Shown piece by piece: positions 35,072 through 43,473 of a stretch of DNA of 64,000 bases; the stretch's first letter is position 1; each line of letters begins with the position of its first letter. Both the position numbers and the translations under genes were made by a program. The notes under the pieces were generated by a model. It ran no database searches. It was not told where the DNA came from and was given only the letters and a program-made list of their open reading frames with translations. Source of the DNA: Agromyces sp. LHK192 (GTDB lineage Bacteria; Actinomycetota; Actinomycetes; Actinomycetales; Microbacteriaceae). The DNA is taken from assembly GCF_004006235.1 (NCBI RefSeq), contig NZ_CP034753.1:1-64000 (forward strand). Reading direction: 5' to 3'.

Positions 35072-37029
35072 CCGTCGTCTCCCTTCGCCCGCCTGCCCGT
35101 GGCCGGCGGTTCGTCGTGCACGCGATGCGACGCCGTGTCCGCGCCCGGCTGCACGAGGGCGCCGACCTCCTCGGCCGCGAGGGTCGCGATCACGCCGGTG
35201 TCGGTGGGCTCGCCGTCGGATGCCCCTCCGCGCGAACTCGCCGCGGCCGCCGCGCGCTCGTCGGCGGCCTCCTGCATCGCCGACTTCGCCCGCAGCGGCG
35301 GGGTGCGGAAGAACAGCGAGAGCAGGAACGCGATCAGCACGACGATCAGGGCGACGCGGTAGACCGCGACCGCCGACTCGGTGAAGCCGACGAGGAACGG
35401 CTTCGTGAGCCTCGGATCGGCGCCGGTCAGGAACGACGTGTCGTCGAGCGCGTCACCGCCGACGGATGCCTCGGCCGAGCCCTCGCCGCCGAATGCCTCC
35501 TCGATCTGCGGGAGCGCCTGCTCGACGACCTGCGCGCGCTGCGCCTCGTCCGACAGATCGACCTGCGGAGGCAGGTTCGCGGTGATCGGCTCGACGATTG
35601 GGGAGTAGATCGTCTCCATGATCTGCGCGTTCTCGGGCGCCGTCGCGACGGCCGGGTCGAGCGCGGCATCCAGTGCGTCGCTGAGCGTCGCCTCGTCGGA
35701 CAGCGACCCGGTGATGTTCTGCGGCATCACGGTGAACAGCAACGACAGCAGCACGGCGGTGCCGAGCGTGCCGCCGATCTGGCGGAAGAACGTCGAGGCG
35801 CTCGTCGCGACGCCCATGTCGCGCAGCCCCACCGAGTTCTGGCTGGCGATCGTCAGCGTCTGCATGAGCTGGCCGAGGCCCAGGCCGATCAGCAGCATCG
35901 CGCCCGCCATGTACCAGTACGTCGAGTCGTACCGGATGAAGGTGAGCACGAGGAACCCGCCGGCCAGGAACAGCGTGCCGAGGATCGGGAACATCCGGTA
36001 CCGCCCGGTGCGCGCGATGATCTGGCCGCTCCCGATCGAAGCCGCCATCATGCCGAGGATCATCGGCAGCATCTGCAGGCCGCTCTCGGTCGGCGTCGCA
36101 CCGAACACGAGCTGCAGGAACAGCGGGATCGTCATCATCGCGCCGAACATGCCGAAGCCGACGAACACGCCGATCACCGTCGCCATCGAGAACGTCGACG
36201 AGCGGAACAGCTTCAGCGGGATCAGCGCGTCGTCGCCCATCCGCGACTCGACGATCACGAACGCGAGCACGCCGAGGCCACCGACCACGTAGCAGGCGAT
36301 CGCGATGGGGCTCGACCAGCCCCAGTCGCGGCCCTCCTCGGCCACGAGCAGCAGCGGGACCAGGCCGACGACCACGAACGTCGCGCCCCACCAGTCGATG
36401 CGCACGCGGTCGTGCTCCTGCTTCGGCAGGTGCAGGAACCGCATGACGATCGCGAGCGCCGCGATGCCGATCGGCACGTTGATGAGGAACACCCAGCGCC
36501 AGCCCGCGATGAACAGGATCTCGTCGGCGCCGGCGAACAGGCCGCCCACGAGCGGCCCGATGAGGCTCGAGATGCCGAACACCGCGAGGAAGTAGCCCTG
36601 GTACTTCGCGCGCTCGCGCGGCGCGAGCATGTCGCCCATGATCGCGAGCGGCATCGACATCAGGCCGCCCGCGCCGAGGCCCTGGATGGCGCGGAACGCC
36701 GCGAGCTCGAGCATCGACGTCGAGAACGAGGCCAGCAGCGAGCCGACGATGAAGATCACGATCGCCGCGATGAACAACGGGCGGCGACCCCAGATGTCGG
36801 AGAGCTTGCCGTAGATCGGCGTCGAGATCGTCGAGACGATCAGGTACGCCGTCGTCACCCACGCCTGCTGGCTGAGGCCGTGGAGGTCATCGCCGATGGT
36901 GCGGATCGCGGTGCCGACGACCGTCTGGTCGAGGGCCGAGAGGAACATGCCTGCCATCAGGCCGAAGATCACGAAGAGGATCTGCCTGTGCGACATCAAC
37001 GGCGTCGAAGCCGGTTGCTGGTTCGCCAT
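35068..37029 (-). CDS. MFS multidrug transporter, DHA2 family
   Basis: A 653-residue drug-proton antiporter with 14 predicted helices. Motif C-like residues (GISSLIGPLVGGLFA), motif A (GKLSDIWGRRP) and LDQTVVGTAIRTI in helix 1 are typical of DHA2 exporters. A long extracellular loop (about residues 445-560) comes before the last helix, and an Ala/Ser-rich cytoplasmic tail follows. The start is the ATG at 37029 or the TTG just before it. TAGCAT lies 6 bases before that TTG. Confidence 0.92.
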   Translation of the reverse strand: MANQQPASTPLMSHRQILFVIFGLMAGMFLSALDQTVVGTAIRTIGDDLHGLSQQAWVTTAYLIVSTISTPIYGKLSDIWGRRPLFIAAIVIFIVGSLLASFSTSMLELAAFRAIQGLGAGGLMSMPLAIMGDMLAPRERAKYQGYFLAVFGISSLIGPLVGGLFAGADEILFIAGWRWVFLINVPIGIAALAIVMRFLHLPKQEHDRVRIDWWGATFVVVGLVPLLLVAEEGRDWGWSSPIAIACYVVGGLGVLAFVIVESRMGDDALIPLKLFRSSTFSMATVIGVFVGFGMFGAMMTIPLFLQLVFGATPTESGLQMLPMILGMMAASIGSGQIIARTGRYRMFPILGTLFLAGGFLVLTFIRYDSTYWYMAGAMLLIGLGLGQLMQTLTIASQNSVGLRDMGVATSASTFFRQIGGTLGTAVLLSLLFTVMPQNITGSLSDEATLSDALDAALDPAVATAPENAQIMETIYSPIVEPITANLPPQVDLSDEAQRAQVVEQALPQIEEAFGGEGSAEASVGGDALDDTSFLTGADPRLTKPFLVGFTESAVAVYRVALIVVLIAFLLSLFFRTPPLRAKSAMQEAADERAAAAASSRGGASDGEPTDTGVIATLAAEEVGALVQPGADTASHRVHDEPPATGRRAKGDDG

Positions 37030-37110
37030 CAAGTCCCGATGCTAGACCCGCGACCGCGGATCGGTCGATGGGTCGTGCGCCGGCACGGCAGGTGGCGCGA
37101 GGATGGAGCC

Positions 37111-37641
37111 GTGACCTCGCCTGCACTGCCCGACCCGCCCCTCGTCGTCGTCATGGGCGTCTCCGCCGTCGGCAAGTCGACCGTCGCGGCCGCGCTCGCC
37201 GACGCCCTCGACGTCGCGTGGCGGGATGCCGACGACCTGCATCCGGCCGCGAACGTCGCCAAGATGTCGGCGGGGATGCCGCTCGACGACGCCGACCGCG
37301 GGCCGTGGCTGGATCTGGTCGGGGAGGAGCTGGCGGATGCGTCGGACCGCGCCGGTCTCGTCGTCGCCTGCTCGGCGCTCCGCCGGACGTACCGCGACCG
37401 GCTCCGCATGCATGCGCCGGCGACGGTGTTCGTGCACCTCACGGGGAGCCGTGAGCTCCTGCACGGCCGAGCCTCGGCGCGCGCCGGGCATTTCATGCCG
37501 GCCTCGCTCCTGGACTCGCAGCTCGACACGCTCGAGCCGCTCGGGTCCGACGAACCGGGTCTCGTGGTCGACGTGGCATCCGACATCGACACGATCATCG
37601 CGACCGCGATCGGATGGCTCGCCGAACGGAGGGCGACGTGA
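37111..37641 (+). CDS. Gluconokinase
   Basis: A 176-residue P-loop kinase of the GntK family that phosphorylates gluconate to 6-phosphogluconate. Walker A GVSAVGKST, then DADDLHPAANVAKMSAGMPL, the gluconate-site signature, and CSALRRTYRDRL. GTG start at 37111 with GGATGGAG. It overlaps the SulP gene by 4 bases. Confidence 0.92.
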   Translation: MTSPALPDPPLVVVMGVSAVGKSTVAAALADALDVAWRDADDLHPAANVAKMSAGMPLDDADRGPWLDLVGEELADASDRAGLVVACSALRRTYRDRLRMHAPATVFVHLTGSRELLHGRASARAGHFMPASLLDSQLDTLEPLGSDEPGLVVDVASDIDTIIATAIGWLAERRAT

Positions 37642-39353
37642 CCGACGGGCGATGGACGCTCCGCACGGCGACCTCCCGTGCGTGGGGACGCATCCGCCCC
37701 GTGTTCAGCCGGAAGACCCTCGGCCGCGACGCGGTCGCGGGAACCGTGCTCGGCATCGAATCCGTTCCCGACGGACTCGCGAGCGGCGTGCTCGCCGGCG
37801 TCAACCCGATCGCCGGCCTCTACGCCTACCTGTTCGGCATGCTCGGCGCCGCGTGCTTCACGAGCAGCACCTTCATGGCCGTGCAGGCGACCGGCGCGAT
37901 GTCGCTCGTCGTCGCCGACACCGACCTCGCCTCGCGACCCGACCCCGACCGGGCGCTGTTCACGCTCGCCATGCTCACCGGGATCATCATGATCGTCGCC
38001 GGCGTGCTGAAGGGCGGACGCCTGCTGCGGTTCGTGCCGACCGCCGTCATGACCGGGTTCGTCACCGCGGTCGGCATCAACATGATCCTCGGTCAGCTCT
38101 CCAACTTCACGGGTGCAGAGGGTGAGGGGCCGAACCGGGTCGTGCGCGCGTTCGACCTCGTCTGGCACTTCTGGGAGTTCGACTGGCCCACCACGATCAT
38201 CGGCGCGGTCTCGCTCGGGCTCATCGTCTGGCTCACGCGCACGAGGCTCGGGTCGCTGGGCCTCGTGGTCGCCGTCGCCATCGGCTCGGTGCTGACGCTC
38301 GCCCTCGACGCGTGGCTCGGGTGGCAGGTCGCGACCGTCGACGACATCGCCGACGTGCCGAGCGGACTGCCGGCGCCCGTGCTGCCGAGCATCGACGACG
38401 TGGTGGCGCTCACGATCCCGGCGCTCTCGCTCGCCTTCGTCGGACTGGTACAGGGCGCAGCCGTGTCGGCGGGAGTCCCCAACGCCAACGGCAGACGAGC
38501 GGATGCCTCGCGCGACTTCATCGGACAGGGCGCGGGCAACGTCGTCGCGGGCGTGTTCCAGGGGATGCCGGTCGGCGGCTCGATGTCGGCCTCGGCCCTG
38601 ATCACCGCGGCCGGCGCGAAGACCAGGCTCGCGCTGTTCATCGCCTCGGCGGTGATGGCGTTCGTGGTGCTCGTGGCATCCGGCATCGTCGCCTACGTGG
38701 CCATGCCGTCGTTGGCCGCCCTGCTCATCGTCGTCGGGTTCGGCACGATCAAGCCGCAGAAGGTGAAGTCGGTGCTCAAGACCGGCGTGCTCCAGTCGAC
38801 GATCATGGGCGTGACCTTCGTGCTCACGCTGATCATCCCGCTGCAGTTCGCGGTGCTCGTCGGCGTCGGGCTCGGCATCATCCTCTTCGTCGCCCGCCAG
38901 TCGAACCGCCTGTCGGTGCGGCAGATCGTCATCGAGCCCGACGGCCGCCGGCGCGAACAGGACCCGGTGCCCGTCGTCGGGTCGGGCGAGGTGATCGTGC
39001 TGCAGCCCTACGGCAGCCTGTTCTTCGCGAGCGCGCCGGTGTTCGAGTCGCAGTTGCCGAAGGTGGATGCCTCGACGCGCGACTCCGTCGTGATCCTGCG
39101 GCTGCGCGGCATCGACCAGCTCGGCCTCGCCCTCATCGCGGTGCTCGGGCGCTACGCGCACGAGCTCATCGAGCGCGACTCGGCGCTGCGCATCATCGCG
39201 CCCAACGACGAGGTGATCGCCGAACTCGGCGCGGGCGGCGTGATCGCGCTCATCGGAGAGGCATCCGTGTACCGGAGCAGCGAGTGGATCGGCGACGCGC
39301 TGCGCACCGCCCACGCCGACGCCCACGAGTGGGTCGCCGAGCGTGGGCGGTGA
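37638..39353 (+). CDS. SulP family inorganic anion transporter
   Basis: A 571-residue permease. The membrane part (residues about 25-405) has the SulP features PDGLASGVLAGVNPIAGLYA and NANGRRADASRDFIGQGAGN. The C-terminal STAS domain (about 450-565) follows. Substrates of the family include sulfate, bicarbonate and other anions. The two sulfatase genes next door make sulfate the most natural guess. The start is a GTG overlapping the gluconokinase stop, with GGAGGG upstream. No -10 box is visible, so it depends on the upstream promoter. Confidence 0.92.
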   Translation: MTDGRWTLRTATSRAWGRIRPVFSRKTLGRDAVAGTVLGIESVPDGLASGVLAGVNPIAGLYAYLFGMLGAACFTSSTFMAVQATGAMSLVVADTDLASRPDPDRALFTLAMLTGIIMIVAGVLKGGRLLRFVPTAVMTGFVTAVGINMILGQLSNFTGAEGEGPNRVVRAFDLVWHFWEFDWPTTIIGAVSLGLIVWLTRTRLGSLGLVVAVAIGSVLTLALDAWLGWQVATVDDIADVPSGLPAPVLPSIDDVVALTIPALSLAFVGLVQGAAVSAGVPNANGRRADASRDFIGQGAGNVVAGVFQGMPVGGSMSASALITAAGAKTRLALFIASAVMAFVVLVASGIVAYVAMPSLAALLIVVGFGTIKPQKVKSVLKTGVLQSTIMGVTFVLTLIIPLQFAVLVGVGLGIILFVARQSNRLSVRQIVIEPDGRRREQDPVPVVGSGEVIVLQPYGSLFFASAPVFESQLPKVDASTRDSVVILRLRGIDQLGLALIAVLGRYAHELIERDSALRIIAPNDEVIAELGAGGVIALIGEASVYRSSEWIGDALRTAHADAHEWVAERGR

Positions 39354-39383
39354 TCGCAGCCGCGCCGACCCGCGCTCCTCGCG

Positions 39384-41717
39384 TTATTCGCGGGAGAGGA
39401 TGGCCTGGGCCTCACGCTCGAGGTCGAGGTACTGCTCCTCGCTCACGTCGACCGCGACGCCCAGCAGCTTCCCGCCCGTGAACGGGAACGGGTTGGCGTA
39501 CCGGCTGCTCACGGCATCGGCGCTGTCGTAGCCGACGCACAGGCCGTCGCCGCAGAGGGTGAACTTGCCGACCTGCGCGCGCATCGGTCCCTCGGCGACG
39601 ACCTGGTCGTCGACGTAGAGCTTCGCCGTCCCGACCGACTCGCCATGCTCGCCCGCGGACTCGCGGATGAACTCGACGCCCAGGGCGTGCGCGCCCGGCG
39701 CGAGTGGCTCCGATTCGAAGTGCTGCTCGGGCGGGATCCCCAGGAAGTTGTACACGTAGTGCAGCTTCCCGTCCTTCAGGAACAACGAGTGGCCGCCGAA
39801 ACGCGAGCCGTGCGCGAAGATCACGCCTTCAGCGCCCTCGTCGAGGATCACGTCGGCGATGATCTTGTAGGAGCGCCCGCGCACGCTCACGGCGACCGAT
39901 TCCGGCACCGCGGTCGTGTCGGGGTAGTAGGTGTAGCGGGTACGCGGTGGCTCCGACTGCGGCCGCTCGATCGTCACCAGTTCGAGTGCGGTGCGATCGT
40001 CGAGCGGGAGCACGAAGTTTTCCTTCGCCTGCTCGTACCAGGCGTCGATCAGCTCCTGCAGCTTCTCCGGTTGCTCGGCTGCCAGGTTCCTGGACTCCGA
40101 GCGGTCCTCGTCGACGTGGTAGAGCTCCCAGACGTCCCGGTCGAAGTTCGACTTGCCGCTGATCGGGGCGTGCACGGCCGACGCCTTCCAGCCGTCCTTC
40201 CAGATGCCACGGGTACCGAGCATCGTGTAGTACTGCACGTGCTTCTCGGTCGGGCCGTCGGGTGCCGCGTCGAAGCTGTACCGCATGGACACGCCGTTGA
40301 GCGGATGCTGCTTCACGCCCCGGTACACGTCGGGCATCTCGAGGCCGACGGCGTCGAGGATCGTCGCCACGATGTCGGTCGAGTGGTGGTACTGGTGCCG
40401 CACCTCGCCCTTCGACTCGAACCCCTTCGGCCAGTGGATCACCATCGGGTCGCACGTGCCGCCCGAGAACTGCGAGTACCGCTTGAACATCTGGAACGGC
40501 GATGAGAACGCTGCCGCCCACCCCGTCGGATAGTGGTTGTACGTGTCCGGCGAACCGATGCGGTCGATCAGCTTGAGGTTCTCCTCCAGGCTGTCGGGGT
40601 ACCCGTTGAAGAACTTGTTCTCGTTCACCGAGCCGTGCGGGCTGCCCTCCGCGGACGCGCCGTTGTCGGCGCAGTAGAAGACCAGGGTGTTCTCCAACTG
40701 CCCGGTCTCTTCGAGGTAGTCGACGATGCGGCCGACCTGCGCGTCGGTGTACTCGGAGAATCCGGCGTACACCTCGGCCATGCGGCAGAACAGTGCCTTC
40801 TCCTCGTCTCCGAGGTCGTCCCACGCGAGCACGAGGTCCGCCGGGTTCGCGACATCCTCGGGGAACGGGTTGAGGGGTGTCAACGCCGTGCCCTCCGGCA
40901 CGATGCCCTTCTCGATCATGCGACCGAGCACCCACTCGCGGTACGCCTCGTAGCCGCCGTCGAACGCACCCTTGTACTTCGCGATGTACTCGTCGGGCGC
41001 GTGGTGCGGTGCGTGGTTCGCGCCGGGGCAGAACCATAGGTACCAGGGCTTCGACGGATTCGACGACTGCTGGTCCCGGAGCATCCGGAGCGCCTGGTCG
41101 GCCAGGTCCTTCGAGAGGTGGTACCCCTCCTCGGGCGAGTACGGCTGCTCGATGAAGTGGTTGTCCTCGACGAGGTCGGGGTACCAGTTGTTGGTCTCGC
41201 CGCCGAGGAACCCGTAGAACCGGTCGAACCCCTTGTTCAGCGGCCACTCCGACTTGCTGCCGCCCGGCGCGAGGTCCTCCTCCGGCACGTTGTGGTTCTT
41301 GCCGACCCAGAAGGTCGAGAAGCCGTTGTCCTGCAGCACCTGGCCGATCGTCGCGCACTCGGCCGGCAGGCGGCCGGCCGAACCGGGGAAGCCGTCGGTG
41401 GCTTCCATGATCGTCGCCACCCGGTTGACGTGGTGGTTGCGGCCGGTGAGGAAGGTCGATCGGGTCGGCGAGCACAGCGCGGTCGTGTGCCACTGCGTGT
41501 ACGTGAGCCCGCCCTGCGCGAGCCGGTCCATCGTGGGCATGTTGATCCCGCCGCCGTACGGCGACCACGCGGCGAGGCCCGTGTCGTCGTACAGCACGAC
41601 GAGCACGTTCGGCGCCCCCTCGGGAGCCTGCTTCAGCGTGTAGGGCGTCCAGTCGGCGACGGAGTCGCGGACGTCGAGCTCGATCTTCCCGTGGAAATCC
41701 GAGTTGAATTCGGACAT
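39384..41717 (-). CDS. Arylsulfatase with CSPTR formylglycine motif
   Basis: A 777-residue sulfatase. The N-terminal metal motif is LYDDTG. The Cys converted to formylglycine is C82 in CSPTRSTFLTGR, the canonical CxPxR form. GKNHNVPEEDL follows. The alkaline-phosphatase-like core runs to about residue 560 and is followed by a C-terminal beta-rich domain. No signal peptide is present, so it is predicted cytoplasmic. The ATG at 41717 follows GGAAGGGG. A 32-residue longer frame is less likely. It converges on SulP and diverges from the second sulfatase. Confidence 0.92.
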   Translation of the reverse strand: MSEFNSDFHGKIELDVRDSVADWTPYTLKQAPEGAPNVLVVLYDDTGLAAWSPYGGGINMPTMDRLAQGGLTYTQWHTTALCSPTRSTFLTGRNHHVNRVATIMEATDGFPGSAGRLPAECATIGQVLQDNGFSTFWVGKNHNVPEEDLAPGGSKSEWPLNKGFDRFYGFLGGETNNWYPDLVEDNHFIEQPYSPEEGYHLSKDLADQALRMLRDQQSSNPSKPWYLWFCPGANHAPHHAPDEYIAKYKGAFDGGYEAYREWVLGRMIEKGIVPEGTALTPLNPFPEDVANPADLVLAWDDLGDEEKALFCRMAEVYAGFSEYTDAQVGRIVDYLEETGQLENTLVFYCADNGASAEGSPHGSVNENKFFNGYPDSLEENLKLIDRIGSPDTYNHYPTGWAAAFSSPFQMFKRYSQFSGGTCDPMVIHWPKGFESKGEVRHQYHHSTDIVATILDAVGLEMPDVYRGVKQHPLNGVSMRYSFDAAPDGPTEKHVQYYTMLGTRGIWKDGWKASAVHAPISGKSNFDRDVWELYHVDEDRSESRNLAAEQPEKLQELIDAWYEQAKENFVLPLDDRTALELVTIERPQSEPPRTRYTYYPDTTAVPESVAVSVRGRSYKIIADVILDEGAEGVIFAHGSRFGGHSLFLKDGKLHYVYNFLGIPPEQHFESEPLAPGAHALGVEFIRESAGEHGESVGTAKLYVDDQVVAEGPMRAQVGKFTLCGDGLCVGYDSADAVSSRYANPFPFTGGKLLGVAVDVSEEQYLDLEREAQAILSRE

Positions 41718-41828
41718 GTGCGGTTCCCCTTCCGGGGGCCGTGATTCCACCCGCCCCCGGACTCGAACGTACCGACGTGGTCCGACGAACGGAAGAGCGC
41801 GGGCACGCCCCACGGCACCGTCGCGGCC

Positions 41829-41834
41829 TAGGAT
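41829..41834 (+). promoter_or_regulatory. Possible -10 box of second sulfatase
   Basis: TAGGAT about 55 bases before the ATG at 41888, in the 170-base gap between divergent sulfatases. A transcript from here would begin with the GC-rich hairpin at 41843-41866. Confidence 0.4.
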
Positions 41835-41842
41835 CAGCGGAG

Positions 41843-41866
41843 GGGGTGCGCGCAGCGCGCGACCCC
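41843..41866 (+). other. GC-rich hairpin in predicted 5' leader
   Basis: GGGGTGCGCGC faces GCGCGCGACCCC with a single central A and one bulged base. It lies between the likely promoter and the ribosome-binding site of the second sulfatase and may affect mRNA stability or translation. Confidence 0.4.
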
Positions 41867-41887
41867 GTCGACCCTGGGGGAGGGAAC

Positions 41888-43387
41888 ATGTCCGACAAGC
41901 CGAACATCCTCATCATCTGGGGCGACGACATCGGCATCAGCAATCTCAGCGCCTACTCCGACGGGCTCATGGGGTATCGCACGCCGAACATCGACCGCAT
42001 CGCGAACGAGGGCGTGAAGTTCACCGACTACTACGGCGAGCAGAGCTGCACCGCGGGGCGCGCGGCGTTCATCACCGGCCAGAACCCGTATCGCACCGGC
42101 CTGACCAAGGTCGGGATGCCCGGCGCTCCGCTCGGACTCCAGGCGGAGGACCCGACGATCGCCACGGCCTTGAAGGCGCAGGGGTACGCGACCGGACAGT
42201 TCGGCAAGAACCACCTCGGCGACCGCGACGAGCACCTGCCGACCGCGCACGGGTTCGACGAGTTCTTCGGCAACCTGTACCACCTGAACGCCGAGGAGGA
42301 GCCCGAGCACCCCGATTATCCGAAGGCCGAGGACTTCCCCGACTTCCGCAAGAACTTCGGCCCGCGCGGGGTCATCCACTCGTGGGCGAACGGCGATGGC
42401 ACGCAGCGCATCGAGGACACCGGGCCGCTCACGAAGAAGCGCATGGAGACGTGCGACGAGGAGTTCCGCGACGCGGCGTCCGAGTTCATCCGGAAGCAGG
42501 CCGACGACGACACGCCGTTCTTCGTGTGGTTCAACTCGACGCACATGCACTTCCGCACCCACCCGAAGCCCGAGAGCATCGGCCGCGCGGGGCGGTGGCA
42601 GTCGGAGTACCACGACACGATGCTCGACCACGACGACCTCGTCGGCGACCTGCTCGACCTGCTCGACGAGCTCGGCATCGCCGACAACACGATCGTCATG
42701 TACTCGACCGACAACGGTCCGCACATGAACTCGTGGCCCGATGCCGGCATGACGCCGTTCCGCAACGAGAAGAACTCGAACTGGGAGGGCGCGTACCGGG
42801 TGCCGGCGATGGTGCGGTGGCCCGGGCACATCCCTGCGGGCACCACGCTGAACGGGATCGTCAGTCACAACGACTGGTTCGTCACGCTGCTCGCTGCCGC
42901 CGGCGACTCGGACATCGCGGAGCGGCTCCTCGAGGGCGCCGACCTCGGCGGCACCGAGTACCGCGTGCACCTGGACGGGCACAACCAGCTCGACTACCTC
43001 ACGGGCGAGGCCGACGAGAGCCCGCGCAAGCACTTCTTCTACGTGTCGGACGACGGCGACCTGACTGCGCTGCGGTTCGACAACTGGAAGATCGTGTTCA
43101 TGGAGCAGCGCGCCGCGGGAACGCTCGACATCTGGCTCGAGCCGTACGTCGAACTCCGCGCCCCGAAGCTGTTCAACCTCCGCACCGACCCGTACGAGCG
43201 CGCCGACATCACCTCGAACACCTACTTCGACTGGATGCTCGACCGCGTCTACCTCTTCATCCCCGCGCAGTCGTACGTGGCGCGGATGCTGCAGACCCTC
43301 GTCGACTTCCCGCAGCGTCAGCGGTCGGCGAGCTTCAGCATCGACCAGGTGCTCGAGAAGCTGAAGACGGTCGGCGGCAGCGCCTGA
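41888..43387 (+). CDS. Arylsulfatase with CTAGR motif
   Basis: A 499-residue sulfatase-family enzyme. The metal motif is IWGDDIGISN. The modifiable Cys is C54 in CTAGRAAFITGQ, with Ala instead of Pro at the second position after Cys. GKNHLGDRDEHLPTAHGFDEF and the C-terminal metal ligands in YSTDNGPHMN are intact. No signal peptide. GGGGGAGGGA precedes the ATG. The sequence is clearly distinct from the divergent neighbour, so the pair is not a recent duplication. Confidence 0.92.
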   Translation: MSDKPNILIIWGDDIGISNLSAYSDGLMGYRTPNIDRIANEGVKFTDYYGEQSCTAGRAAFITGQNPYRTGLTKVGMPGAPLGLQAEDPTIATALKAQGYATGQFGKNHLGDRDEHLPTAHGFDEFFGNLYHLNAEEEPEHPDYPKAEDFPDFRKNFGPRGVIHSWANGDGTQRIEDTGPLTKKRMETCDEEFRDAASEFIRKQADDDTPFFVWFNSTHMHFRTHPKPESIGRAGRWQSEYHDTMLDHDDLVGDLLDLLDELGIADNTIVMYSTDNGPHMNSWPDAGMTPFRNEKNSNWEGAYRVPAMVRWPGHIPAGTTLNGIVSHNDWFVTLLAAAGDSDIAERLLEGADLGGTEYRVHLDGHNQLDYLTGEADESPRKHFFYVSDDGDLTALRFDNWKIVFMEQRAAGTLDIWLEPYVELRAPKLFNLRTDPYERADITSNTYFDWMLDRVYLFIPAQSYVARMLQTLVDFPQRQRSASFSIDQVLEKLKTVGGSA

Positions 43388-43410
43388 GCTGATCGCGACC
43401 GGTACGAGGT

Positions 43411-43447
43411 CGGATGCCCCGCCTGCGAGTCGCAGGCGGGGCATCCG
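43411..43447. terminator. Bidirectional hairpin terminator
   Basis: Perfect 18-base arms (CGGATGCCCCGCCTGCGA and complement) around one base, between the convergent sulfatase and MMPL genes. The stem again contains GGATGCC. Confidence 0.85.
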
Positions 43448-43473
43448 TTCGTTCGGAGCGTGGAGCGCCCCGA

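Noticed and set aside
35116..37110. Plus-strand upstream extension of the gluconokinase frame over the MFS gene
   Set aside because: The extension is antisense to the transporter. The GTG at 37111 with GGATGGAG and the family start identify the real gene.
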